From: Crossaster papposus
Taxonomy: Eukaryota > Echinodermata > Asteroidea > Velatida > Solasteridae
DNA: 64,000 nucleotides
Assembly: GCA_037893245.1 (NCBI GenBank)
Contig: JBAIAA010000030.1
Location: 434,001 to 498,000, forward strand
Reading direction: 5' to 3'
Each line of letters begins with the position of its first letter. Positions within the stretch are counted from its first letter, which is position 1. The translations under genes were made by a program, and so were the position numbers. Shown here piece by piece: positions 36,301 to 48,653 of the stretch. The notes beneath the pieces are model-generated. The model was not told the DNA's origin and ran no database searches. It saw only the letters and a list, made by a program, of their open reading frames with translations.

Positions 36301-39114
36301 GCGGGGATTGTGTGCACAAACCTATGGCGAATTTAAAACGCGTGTGTTAACGTTAACATTTTCAGAAAATCGAAATAAAATACTAACAAAGCATGCCCCG
36401 GGTCAAATTGCTAATTTTGCCATTCCTGGAGGCCCCCCTCTATCTCCTAACACCCAGCCCCTTCACGGGGCATGCTTTCCTTCATGCCCTTATTTGTGGG
36501 CGGGGATTGTGTGCACAAACCTATGGCGAATTTGAAACGCGTGTGTTAACGTTAACATTTTCAGAAAATCGAAATAAAATACTAACAAAGCATGCCCCGG
36601 GTCAAATTGCTAATTTTGCCATTCCTGGAGGCCCCCCTCTATCTCCTAACACCCAGCCCCTTCCCGGGGCATGCTTTCCTTCATGCCCTTATTTGTGGGC
36701 GGGGATTGTGTGCACAAACCTATGGCGAATTTGAAACGCGTGTGTTAACGTTAAAATTTTCAGAAAATCGAAATAAAATACTAACACAGCATGCCCCGGG
36801 TCAAATTGCTAATTTTGCCATTCCTTGAGGCCCCCCTCTATCTCCTAACACCCAGCCCCTTCCCGGAGCATGCTTTCCTTCATGCTCTTATTTGTGGGCA
36901 GGGATTGTGTGCACAAACCTATGGCGAATTTGAAACGCGTGTGTTAACGTTAAATTTTTCAGAAAATCGAAATAAAATACTAACAAAGCATGCCCCAGGT
37001 CAAATTGCTAATTTTGACATTCCTGGAGGCCCCCCTCTGTCTCCTAACACCCAGCCCCTTCCCGGGGCATGCTTTCCTTCATGCCCTTATTTGTGGGCGG
37101 GGATTGTGTGCACAAACCTATGGCGAATTTGAAACGCGTGTGTTAACGTTAACATTTTCAGAAAATCGAAATAAAATACTAACAAAGCATGCCCCTGGTC
37201 AAATTGCTAATTTTGCCATTCCTGGAGGCCCCCCTCTATCTCCTAACACCCAGCCCCTTCCCGGGGCATGCTTTCCTTCATGCCCTTATTTGTGGGCGGG
37301 GATTGTGTGCACAAACCTATGGCGAATTTGAAACGCGTGTGTTAACGTTAAAATGTTCAGAAAATCGAAATAAAATATTAACAAAGCATGCCCCGGGTCA
37401 AATTGCTAATTTTGCCATTCCTGGAGGCCCCCCTCTATCTCCTAACACCCAGCCCCTTCCCGGGGCATGCTTTCCTTCATGCCCTTATTTGTGGGCGGGG
37501 ATTGTGTGCACAAACCTATGGCGAATTTGAAACGCGTGTGTTAACGTTAAAATTTTCAGAAAATCGAAATAAAATACTAACAAAGCATGCCCGGGTCAAA
37601 TTGCTAATTTTGCCATTCCTGGAGGCCCCCCTCTATCTCCTAACACCCAGCCCCTTCCCGGGGCATGCTTTCCTTAATGCCCTTATTTGTGGGCGGGGAT
37701 TGTGTGCACAAACCTATGGCGAATTTGAAACGCGTGTGTTAACGTTAACATTTTCAGAAAATCGAAATAAAATACTGACAAAGCATGCCACGGGTCAAAT
37801 TGCTAATTTTGCCATTCCTGGAGGCCCCCCTATATCTCCTAACACCCAGCCCCTTCCCGGGGCATGCTTTCCTTCATGCCCTTATTTGTGGGCGGGATTG
37901 TGTGCACAAACCCATGGCGAATTTGAAACGCGTGTGTTAACGTTAAAATTTGCAGAAAATTGAAATAAAATACTAACAAAGCATGCCCCGGGTCAAATTG
38001 CTAATTTTGCCATTCCTGGAGGCCCCCCTCTATCTCCTAACACCCAACCCCTTCCCGGGGCGTGCTTTCCTTCATGTCCTTATTTGTGGGCGGGGATTGT
38101 GTGCACAAACCTATGGCGAATTTGAAACGCGTGTGTTAACGTTAACATTTTCAGAAAATCGAAATAAAATACTAACAAAGCATGCCCCGGGTCAAATTGC
38201 TAATTTTGCCATTCCTGGAGGCCCCCCTCTATCTCCTAACACCCAGCCCCTTCCCGGGGCATGCTTTCCTTCATGCCCTTATTTGTGGGCGGGGATTGTG
38301 TGCACACACCTATGGCGAATTTGAAACGCGTGTGTTAACGTTACAATTGTCAGAAAATCGAAATAAAATACTAACAAAGCATGCCCCGGGTCAAATTGCT
38401 AATTTTGCCATTCCTGGAGGCCCCCCTCTATCTCCTAACACCCAGCCCCTTCCCGGGGCATGCTTTCCTTCATGCCCTTATTTGTGGGCGGGGATTGTGT
38501 GCACAAACCTATGGCGAATTTGAAACGCGTGTGTTAACGTTAACATTTTCAGAAGATCGAAATAAAATACTAACAAAGCATGCCCCGGGTCAAATTGCTA
38601 ATTTTGCCATTCCTGGAGGCCCCCCTCTATCTCCTAACACCCAGCCCCTTCCCGGGGCATGCTTTCCTTCATGCCCTTATTTGTGGGCGGGGATTGTGTG
38701 CACAAACCTATGGCGAATTTGAAACGCGTGTGTTAACGTTAAAATTTTCAGAAAATCGAAATAAAATACTAACAAAGCATGCCCCGGGTCAAATTGCTAA
38801 TTTTGCCATTCCTGGAGGCCCCCTCTATCTCCTAACACCCAGCCCCTTCCCGGGGCATGCTTTCCTTCATGCCCTTATTTGTGGGCGGGGATTGTGTGCA
38901 CAAACCTATGGCGAATTTGAAACGCGTGTGTTAACGTTAACATTTTCAGAAAATCGAAATAAAATACTAACAAAGCATGCCCCGGGTCAAATTGCTAATT
39001 TTGCCATTCCTGGAGGCCCCCCTCTATCTCCTAACACCCAACCCCTTCCCGGGGCATGCTTTCCTTCATGCCCTTATTTGTGGGCGGGGATTGTGTGCAC
39101 AAACCTATGGCGAA
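30360..39114 (+). repeat. Large duplicated block D2 (8,755 bp, 44 monomers)
   Basis: Second copy of D1. The offset is 8,955 bp at the left, 8,556 bp in the middle (two monomers around 23395-23793 of D1 absent) and 8,755 bp at the right (one extra ctatcccc monomer near 35934-36132). Apart from these steps I noticed only about a dozen single-base differences, such as aataaactac at 24832 in D1 only, ggcaaattt at 26378 in D1 only, gggcaggg at 36896 and aaaatattaac at 37374 in D2 only. This implies a recent event. Confidence 0.92.
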
Positions 39115-39711
39115 TTTGAAACGCGTGTGTTAACGTTAACATTTTCAGAAAATCGAAATCAAATACTAACAAAGCATGCCCCGGGTCAAATTGCTAATTT
39201 TGCCATTTCTGGAGGCCCCCCTCTATCTCCTAACACCCAGCCCCTTCACGGGGCATGCTTTCCTTCATGCCCTTATTTGTGGGCGGGGATTGTGTGCACA
39301 AACCTATGGCGAATTTGAAACGCGTGTGTTAACGTTAACATTTTCAGAAAATCGAAATAAAATACTAACAAAGCATGCCCCGGGTCAAATTGCTAATTTT
39401 GCCATTCCTGGAGGCCCCCCTCTATCTCCTAACACCCAGCCCCTTCCCGGGGCATGCTTTCCTTCATGCCCTTATTTGTGGGCGGGGATTGTGTGCACAA
39501 ACCTATGGCGAATTTGAAACGCGTGTGTTAACGTTAAATTTTTCAGAAAATCGAAATAAAATACTAACAAAGCATACCCCGGGTCAAATTGCTAATTTTG
39601 CCATTCCTGGAGGCCCCCCTCTATCTCCTAACACCCAGGCCCTTCCCGGAGCATGCTTTCCTTCATGCTCTTATTTGTGGGCGGGGATTGTGTGCACAAA
39701 CCTATGGCGAA
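36929..39711 (+). repeat. HOR domain E, copy E1 (14 monomers; overlaps D2 tail)
   Basis: 2,783 bp starting at the gccccaggtc/ttgacattcc monomer with ctctgtctcc. The E unit is recognised by a run of adjacent variants: catgcccgggtc (one C lost) with ccttaatgccc, aatactgac with ctatatctcc and gggcgggattg, aaaatttgcag, acccaacccc with ggggcgtgc, cacacaccta with caattgtcag, and cagaagatcg. The same run is present in D1 from 28174 (call it E0), so E was carried along by the D duplication. Confidence 0.82.
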
Positions 39712-42700
39712 TTTGAAACGCGTGTGTTAACGTTAAAATTTTCAGAAAATCGAAATAAAATACTAACAAAGCATGCCCCAGGTCAAATTGCTCATTTTGA
39801 CATTCCTGGAGGCCCCCCTCTATCTCCTAACACCCATCCCCTTCCCGGGGCATGCTTTCCTTCATGCCCTTATTTGTGGGCGGGGATTGTGTGCACAAAC
39901 CTATGGCGAATTTGAAACGCGTGTGTTAACGTTAAAATTTTCAGAAAATCGAAATAAAATACTAACAAAGCATGCCCGGGTCAAATTGCTAATTTTGCCA
40001 TTCCTGGAGGCCCCCCTCTATCTCCTAACACCCAGCCCCTTCCCGGGGCATGCTTTCCTTAATGCCCTTATTTGTGGGCGGGGATTGTGTGCACAAACCT
40101 ATGGCGAATTTGAAACGCGTGTGTTAACGTTAACATTTTCAGAAAATCGAAATAAAATACTGACAAAGCATGCCCCGGGTCAAATTGCTAATTTTGCCAT
40201 TCCTGGAGGCCCCCCTATATCTCCTAACACCCAGCCCCTTCCCGGGGCATGCTTTCCTTCATGCCCTTATTTGTGGGCGGGATTGTGTGCACAAACCTAT
40301 GGCGAATTTGAAACGAGTGTGTTAACGTTAAAATTTGCAGAAAATCGAAATAAAATACTAACAAAGCATGCCCCGGGTCAAATTGCTAATTTTGCCATTC
40401 CTGGAGGCCCCCCTCTATCTCCTAACACCCAACCCCTTCCCGGGGCGTGCTTTCCTTCATGCCCTTATTTGTGGGCGGGGATTGTGTGCACAAACCTATG
40501 GCGAATTTGAAACGCGTGTGTTAACGTTAACATTTTCAGAAAATCGAAATAAAATACTAACAAAGCATGCCCCGTGTCAAATTGCTAATTTTGCCATTCC
40601 TGGAGGCCCCCCTCTATCTCCTAACACCCAGCCCCTTCCCGGGGCATGCTTTCCTTCATGCCCTTATTTGTGGGCGGGGATTGTGTGCACACACCTATGG
40701 CGAATTTGAAACGCGTGTGTTAACGTTACAATTGTCAGAAAATCGAAATAAAATACTAACAAAGCATGCCCCGGGTCAAATTGCTAATTTTGCCATTCCT
40801 GGAGGCCCCCCTCTATCTCCTAACACCCAGCCCCTTCTCGGGGCATGCTTTCCTTCATGCCCTTATTTGTGGGCGGGGATTGTGTGCACAAACCTATGGC
40901 GAATTTGAAACGCGTGTGTTAACGTTAACATTTTCAGAAGATCGAAATAAAATACTAACAAAGCATGCCCCGGGTCAAATTGCAAATTTTGCCATTCCTG
41001 GAGGCCCCCCTCTATCTCCTAACACCCAGCCCCTTCCCGGGGCATGCTATCCTTCATGCCCTTATTTGTGGGCGGGGATTGTGTGCACAAACCTATGGCG
41101 AATTTGAAACGCGTGTGTTAACGTTAATATTTTCAGAAAATCGAAATAAAATACTAACAAAGCATGCCCCGGGTCAAATTGCTAATTTTGCAATTCCTGG
41201 AGGCCCCCTCTATCTCCTAACACCCAGCCCCTTCCCGGGGCATGCTTTCCTTCATGCCCTTATTTGTGGGCGGGGATTGTGTGCACAAACCTATGGCGAA
41301 TTTGAAACGCGTGTGTTAACGTTAACATTTTCAGAAAATCGAAATAAAATACTAACAAAGCATGCCCCGGGTCAAATTGCTAATTTTGCCATTCCTGGAG
41401 GCCCCCCTCTATCTCCTAACACCCAACCCCTTCCCGGGGCATGCTTTCCTTCATGCCCTTATTTGTGGGCGGGGATTGTGTGCACAAACCTATGGCGAAT
41501 TTGAAACGCGTGTGTTAACGTTAACATTTTCAGAAAATCGAAATCAAATACTAACAAAGCATGCCCCGGGTCAAATTGCTAATTTTGCCATTTCTGGAGG
41601 CCCCCCTCTATCTCCTAACACCCAGCCCCTTCACGGGGCATGCTTTCCTTCATGCCCTTATTTGTGGGCGGGGATTGTGTGCACAAACCTATGGCGAATT
41701 TGAAACGCGTGTGTTAACGTTAACATTTTCAGAAAATCGAAATAAAATACTAACAAAGCATGCCCCGGGTCAAATTGCTAATTTTGCCATTCCTGGAGGC
41801 CCCCCTCTATCTCCTAACACCCAGCCCCTTCCCGGGGCATGCTTTCCTTCATGCCCTTATTTGTGGGCGGGGATTGTGTGCACAAACCTTTGGCGAATTT
41901 GAAACGCGTGTGTTAACGTTAAATTTTTCAGAAAATCGAAAAAAAATACTAACAAAGCATGCCCCGGGTCAAATTGCTAATTTTGCCATTCCTGGAGGCC
42001 CCCCTCTATCTCCTAACACCCAGCCCCTTCCCGGAGCATGCTTTCCTTCATGCTCTTATTTGTGGGCGGGGATTGTGTGCACAAACCTATGGCGAATTTG
42101 AAACGCGTGTGTTAACGTTAAAATTTTCAGAAAATCGAAATAAAATACTAACAAAGCATACACCAGGTCAAATTGCTAATTTTGACATTCCTGGAGGCCC
42201 CCCTCTATCTCCTAACACCCATCCCCTTCCCGGGGCATGCTTTCCTTCATGCCCTTATTTGTGGGCGGGGATTGTGTGCACAAACCTATGGCGAATTTGA
42301 AACGCGTGTGTTAACGTTAACATTTTCAGAAAATCGAAATAAAATACTAACAAAGCATGCCCCTGGTCAAATTGCTAATTTTGCCATTCCTGGAGGCCCC
42401 CCTCTATCTCCTAACACCCAGCCCCTTCCCGGGGCATGCTTTCCTTCATGCCCTTATTTGTGGGCGGGGATTGTGTGCACAAACCTATGGCGCATTTGAA
42501 ACGCGTGTGTTAACGTTAACATTTTCAGAAAATCGAAATAAAATACTAACAAAGCATGCCCCGGGTCAAATTGCTAATTTTGCCATTCCTGGAGGCCCCC
42601 CTCTATCTCCTAACACCCAGCCCCTTCCCGGGGCATGCTTTCCTTCATGCCCTTATTTGTGGGCGGGGATTGTGTGCACAAACCTATGGCGAATTTGAAA

Positions 42701-42892
42701 CGCGTGTGTTAACGTTAAATTTTTCAGAAAATCGAAATAAAATACTAACAAAGCATACCCCGGGTCAAATTGCTAATTTTGCCATTCCTGGAGGCCCCCC
42801 TCTATCTCCTAACACCCAGGCCCTTCCCGGAGCATGCTTTCCTTCATGCTCTTATTTGTGGGCGGGGATTGTGTGCACAAACCTATGGCGAA
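39712..42892 (+). repeat. HOR domain E, copy E2 (16 monomers)
   Basis: 3,181 bp. The E run of variants appears again (catgcccgggtc near 39971, aatactgac near 40158, aaatttgcag near 40332, ggggcgtgc near 40443, cacacaccta near 40689, cagaagatcg near 40936). Relative to E1 two monomers near the left end are missing, then the copies align at a 2,385-bp offset. New variants are acacccatcccc near 39833, cttctcgggg near 40836, and gcatacaccagg near 42156. Confidence 0.82.
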
Positions 42893-45077
42893 TTTGAAAC
42901 GCGTGTGTTAACGTTAAAATTTTCAGAAAATCGAAATAAAATACTAACAAAGCATGCCCCAGGTCAAATTGCTAATTTTGACATTCCTGGAGGCCCCCCT
43001 CTATCTCCTAACACCCATCCCCTTCCCGGGCATGCTTTCCTTCATGCCCTTATTTGTGGGCGGGGATTGTGTGCACAAACCTATGGCGAATTTGAAACGC
43101 GTGTGTTAACGTTAAAATTTTCAGAAAATCGAAATAAAATACTAACAAAGCATGCCCGGGTCAAATTGCTAATTTTGCCATTCCTGGAGGCCCCCCTCTA
43201 TCTCCTAACACCCAGCCCCTTCCCGGGGCATGCTTTCCTTAATGCCCTTATTTGTGGGCGGGGATTGTGTGCACAAACCTATGGCGAATTTGAAACGCGT
43301 GTGTTAACGTTAACATTTTCAGAAAATCGAAATAAAATACTGACAAAGCATGCCCCGGGTCAAATTGCTAATTTTGCCATTCCTGGAGGCCCCCCTATAT
43401 CTCCTAACACCCAGCCCCTTCCCGGGGCATGCTTTCCTTCATGCCCTTATTTGTGGGCGGGATTGTGTGCACAAACCTATGGCGAATTTGAAACGCGTGT
43501 GTTAACGTTAACATTTTCAGAAAATCGAAATAAAATACTAACAAAGCATGCCCCGGGTCAAATTGCTAATTTTGCCATTCCTGGAGGCCCCCCTCTATCT
43601 CCTAACACCCAGCCCCTTCCCGGGGCATGCTTTCCTTCATGCCCTTATTTGTGGGCGGGGATTGTGTGCACACACCTATGGCGAATTTGAAACGCGTGTG
43701 TTAACGTTACAATTGTCAGAAAATCGAAATAAAATACTAACAAAGCATGCCCCGGGTCAAATTGCTAATTTTGCCATTCCTGGAGGCCCCCCTCTATCTC
43801 CTAACACCCAGCCCTTTCTCGGGGCATGCTGTCCTTCATGCCCTTATTTGTGGGCGGGGATTGTGTGCACAAACCTATGGCGAATTTGAAACGCGTGTGT
43901 TAACGTTAACATTTTCAGAAGATCGAAATAAAATACTAACAAAGCATGCCCCGGGTCAAATTGCTAATTTTGCCATTCCTGGAGGCCCCCCTCTATCTCC
44001 TAACACCCAGCCCCTTCCCGGGGCATGCTTTCCTTCATGCCCTTATTTGTGGGCGGGGATTGTGTGCACAAACCTATGGCGAATTTGAAACGCGTGTGTT
44101 AACGTTAAAATTTTCAGAAAATCGAAATAAAATACTAACAAAGCATGCCCCGGGTCAAATTGCTAATTTTGCCATTCCTGGAGGCCCCCTCTATCTCCTA
44201 ACACCCAGCCCCTTCCCGGGGCATGCTTTCCTTCATGCCCTTATTTGTGGGCGGGGATTGTGTGCACAAACCTATGGCGAATTTGAAACGCGTGTGTTAA
44301 CGTTAACATTTTCAGAAAATCGAAATAAAATACTAACAAAGCATGCCCCGGGTCAAATTGCTAATTTTGCCATTCCTGGAGGCCCCCCTCTATCTCCTAA
44401 CACCCAACCCCTTCCCGGGGCATGCTTTCCTTCATGCCCTTATTTGTGGGCGGGGATTGTGTGCACAAACCTATGGCGAATTTGAAACGCGTGTGTTAAC
44501 GTTAACATTTTCAGAAAATCGAAATCAAATACTAACAAAGCATGCCCCGGGTCAAATTGCTAATTTTGCCATTTCTGGAGGCCCCCCTCTATCTCCTAAC
44601 ACCCAGCCCCTTCACGGGGCATGCTTTCCTTCATGCCCTTATTTGTGGGCGGGGATTGTGTGCACAAACCTATGGCGAATTTGAAACGCGTGTGTTAACG
44701 TTAACATTTTCAGAAAATCGAAATAAAATACTAACAAAGCATGCCCCGGGTCAAATTGCTAATTTTGCCATTCCTGGAGGCCCCCCTCTATCTCCTAACA
44801 CCCAGCCCCTTCCCGGGGCATGCTTTCCTTCATGCCCTTATTTGTGGGCGGGGATTGTGTGCACAAACCTTTGGCGAATTTGAAACGCGTGTGTTAACGT
44901 TAAATTTTTCAGAAAATCGAAAAAAAATACTAACAAAGCATGCCCCGGGTCAAATTGCTAATTTTGCCATTCCTGGAGGCCCCCCTCTATCTCCTAACAC
45001 CCAGCCCCTTCCCGGAGCATGCTTTCCTTCATGCTCTTATTTGTGGGCGGGGATTGTGTGCACAAACCTATGGCGAA
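42893..45077 (+). repeat. HOR domain E, copy E3 (about 11 monomers)
   Basis: It follows E2 at 3,181 bp and then at 2,981 bp because the ggggcgtgc monomer has been lost. Shared features are aatcaaatac (44523; E2 41543), acctttggcg (44868; E2 41887), cgaaaaaaaatac (44919; E2 41938) and cttctcgggg. The first monomer has only five residues in the right-arm region (ttcccgggcatgc near 43023), a 1-bp deletion not seen in E2. One-base deletions in three neighbouring monomers place them in one reading frame, producing the longest open stretch of the window. Confidence 0.78.
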
Positions 45078-46070
45078 TTTGAAACGCGTGTGTTAACGTT
45101 AAAATTTTCAGAAGATCGAAATAAAATACTAACAAAGCATACACCAGGTCAAATTGCTAATTTTGACATTCCTGGAGGCCCCCCTCTATCTCCTAACACC
45201 CATCCCCTTCCCGGGGCATGCTTTCCTTCATGCCCTTATTTGTGGGCGGGGATTGTGTGCACAAACCTATGGCGAATTTGAAACGCGTGTGTTAACGTTA
45301 ACATTTTCAGAAAATCGAAATAAAATACTAACAAAGCATGCCCCTGGTCAAATTGCTAATTTTGCCATTCCTGGAGGCCCCCCTCTATCTCCTAACACCC
45401 AGCCCCTTCCCGGGGCATGCTTTCCTTCATGCCCTTATTTGTGGGCGGGGATTGTGTGCACAAACCTATGGCGAATTTGAAACGCGTGTGTTAACGTTAA
45501 CATTTTCAGAAAATCGAAATAAAATACTAACAAAGCATGCCCCGGGTCAAATTGCTAATTTTGCCATTCCTGGAGGCCCCCCTCTATCTCCTAACACCCA
45601 GCCCCTTCCCGGGGCATGCTTTCCTTCATGCCCTTATTTGTGGGCGGGATTGTGTGCACAAACCTATGGCGAATTTGAAACGCGTGTGTTAACGTTAACA
45701 TTTTCAGAAGATCGAAATAAAATACTAACAAAGCATGCCCCGGGTCAAATTGCTAATTTTGCCATTCCTGGAGGCCCCCCTCTATCTCCTAACACCCAGC
45801 CCCTTCCCGGGGCATGCTTTCCTTCATGCCCTTATTTGTGGGCGGGGATTGTGTGCACAAACCTATGGCGAATTTGAAACGCGTGTGTTAACGTTAAAAT
45901 TTTCAGAAAATCGAAATAAAATACTAACAAAGCATGCCCCGGGTCAAATTGCTAATTTTGCCATTCCTGGAGGCCCCCTCTATCTCCTAACACCCAGCCC
46001 CTTCCCGGGGCATGCTTTCCTTCATGCCCTTATTTGTGGGCGGGGATTGTGTGCACAAACCTATGGCGAA
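45078..46070 (+). repeat. Five linker monomers between E and F
   Basis: Continues E2-type order (gcatacaccagg near 45139, gcccctggtc near 45340) and then switches to a gggcgggattg monomer followed by cagaagatcg and a five-C monomer near 45973. The switch near 45650 is a junction between two E-type segments out of order, the likely source of the shorter F units. Confidence 0.65.
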
Positions 46071-47660
46071 TTTGAAACGCGTGTGTTAACGTTAACATTT
46101 TCAGAAAATCGAAATAAAATACTAACAAAGCATGCCCCTGGTCAAATTGCTAATTTTGCCATTCCTGGAGGCCCCCCTCTATCTCCTAACACCCAGCCCC
46201 TTCCCGGGGCATGCTTTCCTTCATGCCCTTATTTGTGGGCGGGGATTGTGTGCACAAACCTATGGCGAATTTGAAACGCGTGTGTTAACGTTAACATTTT
46301 CAGAAAATCGAAATAAAATACTAACAAAGCATGCCCCGGGTCAAATTGCTAATTTTGCCATTCCTGGAGGCCCCCCTCTATCTCCTAACACCCAGCCCCT
46401 TCCCGGGGCATGCTTTCCTTCATGCCCTTATTTGTGGGCGGGATTGTGTGCACAAACCTATGGCGAATTTGAAACGCGTGTGTTAACGTTAAAATTTGCA
46501 GAAAATCGAAATAAAATACTAACAAAGCATGCCCCGGGTCAAATTGCTAATTTTGCCATTCCTGGAGGCCCCCTCTATCTCCTAACACCCATCCCCTTCC
46601 CGGGGCATGCTTTCCTTCATGCCCTTATTTGTGGGCGGGGATTGTGTGCACAAACCTATGGCGAATTTAAAACGCGTGTGTTAACGTTAACATTTTCAGA
46701 AAATCGAAATAAAATACTAACAAAGCATGCCCCGGGTCAAATTGCTAATTTTGCCATTCCTGGAGGCCCCCCTCTATCTCCTAACACCCAGCCCCTTCCC
46801 GGAGCATGCTTTCCTTCATGCTCTTATTTGTGGGCGGGGATTGTGTGCACAAACCTATGGCGAATTTGAAACGCGTGTGTTAACGTTAAAATTTTCAGAA
46901 AATCGAAATAAAATACTAACAAAGCATACCCCAGGTCAAATTGCTAATTTTGACATTCCTGGAGGCCCCCCTCTATCTCCTAACACCCATCCCCTTCCCG
47001 GGGCATGCTTTCCTTCATGCCCTTATTTGTGGGCGGGGATTGTGTGCACAAACCTATGGCGAATTTGAAACGCGTGTGTTAACGTTAACATTTTCAGAAA
47101 ATCGAAATAAAATACTAACAAAGCATGCCCCTGGTCAAATTGCTAATTTTGCCATTCCTGGAGGCCCCCCTCTATCTCCTAACACCCAGCCCCTTCCCGG
47201 GGCATGCTTTCCTTCATGCCCTTATTTGTGGGCGGGGATTGTGTGCACAAACCTATGGCGAATTTAAAACGCGTGTGTTAACGTTAACATTTTCAGAAAA
47301 TCGAAATAAAATACTAACAAAGCATGCCCCGGGTCAAATTGCTAATTTTGCCATTCCTGGAGGCCCCCCTCTATCTCCTAACACCCAGCCCCTTCCCGGA
47401 GCATGCTTTCCTTCATGCTCTTATTTGTGGGCGGGGATTGTGTGCACAAACCTATGGCGAATTTGAAACGCGTGTGTTAACGTTAAAATTTTCAGAAAAT
47501 CGAAATAAAATACTAACAAAGCATACCCCAGGTCAAATTGCTAATTTTGACATTCCTGGAGGCCCCCCTCTATCTCCTAACACCCATCCCCTTCCCGGGG
47601 CATGCTTTCCTTCATGCCCTTATTTGTGGGCGGGGATTGTGTGCACAAACCTATGGCGAA
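46071..47660 (+). repeat. HOR domain F, copy F1 (8 monomers, 1,590 bp)
   Basis: Begins with the gcccctggtc monomer, then gggcgggattg, aaaatttgcag with five C, a acccatcccc monomer with aatttaaaacgcg downstream, cccggagc with catgctctt, and gcataccccagg/gacattcc. The last three types are repeated (46666-47262 and 47263-47859, 597-bp offset), a three-monomer duplication that crosses into F2. Confidence 0.8.
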
Positions 47661-48653
47661 TTTGAAACGCGTGTGTTAACGTTAACATTTTCAGAAAATC
47701 GAAATAAAATACTAACAAAGCATGCCCCTGGTCAAATTGCTAATTTTGCCATTCCTGGAGGCCCCCCTCTATCTCCTAACACCCAGCCCCTTCCCGGGGC
47801 ATGCTTTCCTTCATGCCCTTATTTGTGGGCGGGGATTGTGTGCACAAACCTATGGCGAATTTGAAACGCGTGTGTTAACGTTAACATTTTCAGAAAATCG
47901 AAATAAAATACTAACAAAGCATGCCCCGGGTCAAATTGCTAATTTTGCCATTCCTGGAGGCCCCCCTCTATCTCCTAACACCCAGCCCCTTCCCGGGGCA
48001 TGCTTTCCTTCATGCCCTTATTTGTGGGCGGGATTGTGTGCACAAACCTATGGCGAATTTGAAACGCGTGTGTTAACGTTAAAATTTGCAGAAAATCGAA
48101 ATAAAATACTAACAAAGCATGCCCCGGGTCAAATTGCTAATTTTGCCATTCCTGGAGGCCCCCTCTATCTCCTAACACCCAACCCCTTCCCGGGGCATGC
48201 TTTCCTTCATGCCCTTATTTGTGGGCGGGGATTGTGTGCACAAACCTATGGCAAATTTGAAACGCGTGTGTTAACGTTAACATTTTCAGAAAATCGAAAT
48301 AAAATACTAACAAAGCATGCCCCGGGTCAAATTGCTAATTTTTCCATTCCTGGAGGCCCCCCTCTATCTCCTAACACCCAGTCCCTTCCCGGGGCATGCT
48401 TTCCTTCATGCCCTTATTTGTGGGCGGGGATTGTGTGCACACACCTATGGCGAATTTGAAACGCGTGTGTTAACGTTACAATTGTCAGAAAATCGAAATA
48501 AAATACTAACAAAGCATGCCCCGGGTTAAATTGCTAATTTTGACATTCCTGGAGGCCCCCCTCTATCTCCTAACACCCATCCCCTTCCCGGGGCATGCTT
48601 TCCTTCATGCCCTTATTTGTGGGCGGGGATTGTGTGCACAAACCTATGGCGAA
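47661..48653 (+). repeat. HOR domain F, copy F2 (5 monomers, 993 bp)
   Basis: gcccctggtc, gggcgggattg, aaaatttgcag with five C and acccaacccc, ggcaaattt, then cacacaccta with caattgtcag and gggttaaattg. Private changes are ttttccattcc near 48340 and acccagtccc near 48377. It is the shortest higher-order unit seen in the window. Confidence 0.8.

Noticed and set aside
42770..43690. 306-codon open stretch, the longest in the window
   Set aside because: It arises because 1-bp deletions in consecutive monomers keep the same frame open; the translation is the same repeat read several times. Similar 179-245-codon stretches in D, E, F and H have the same cause.
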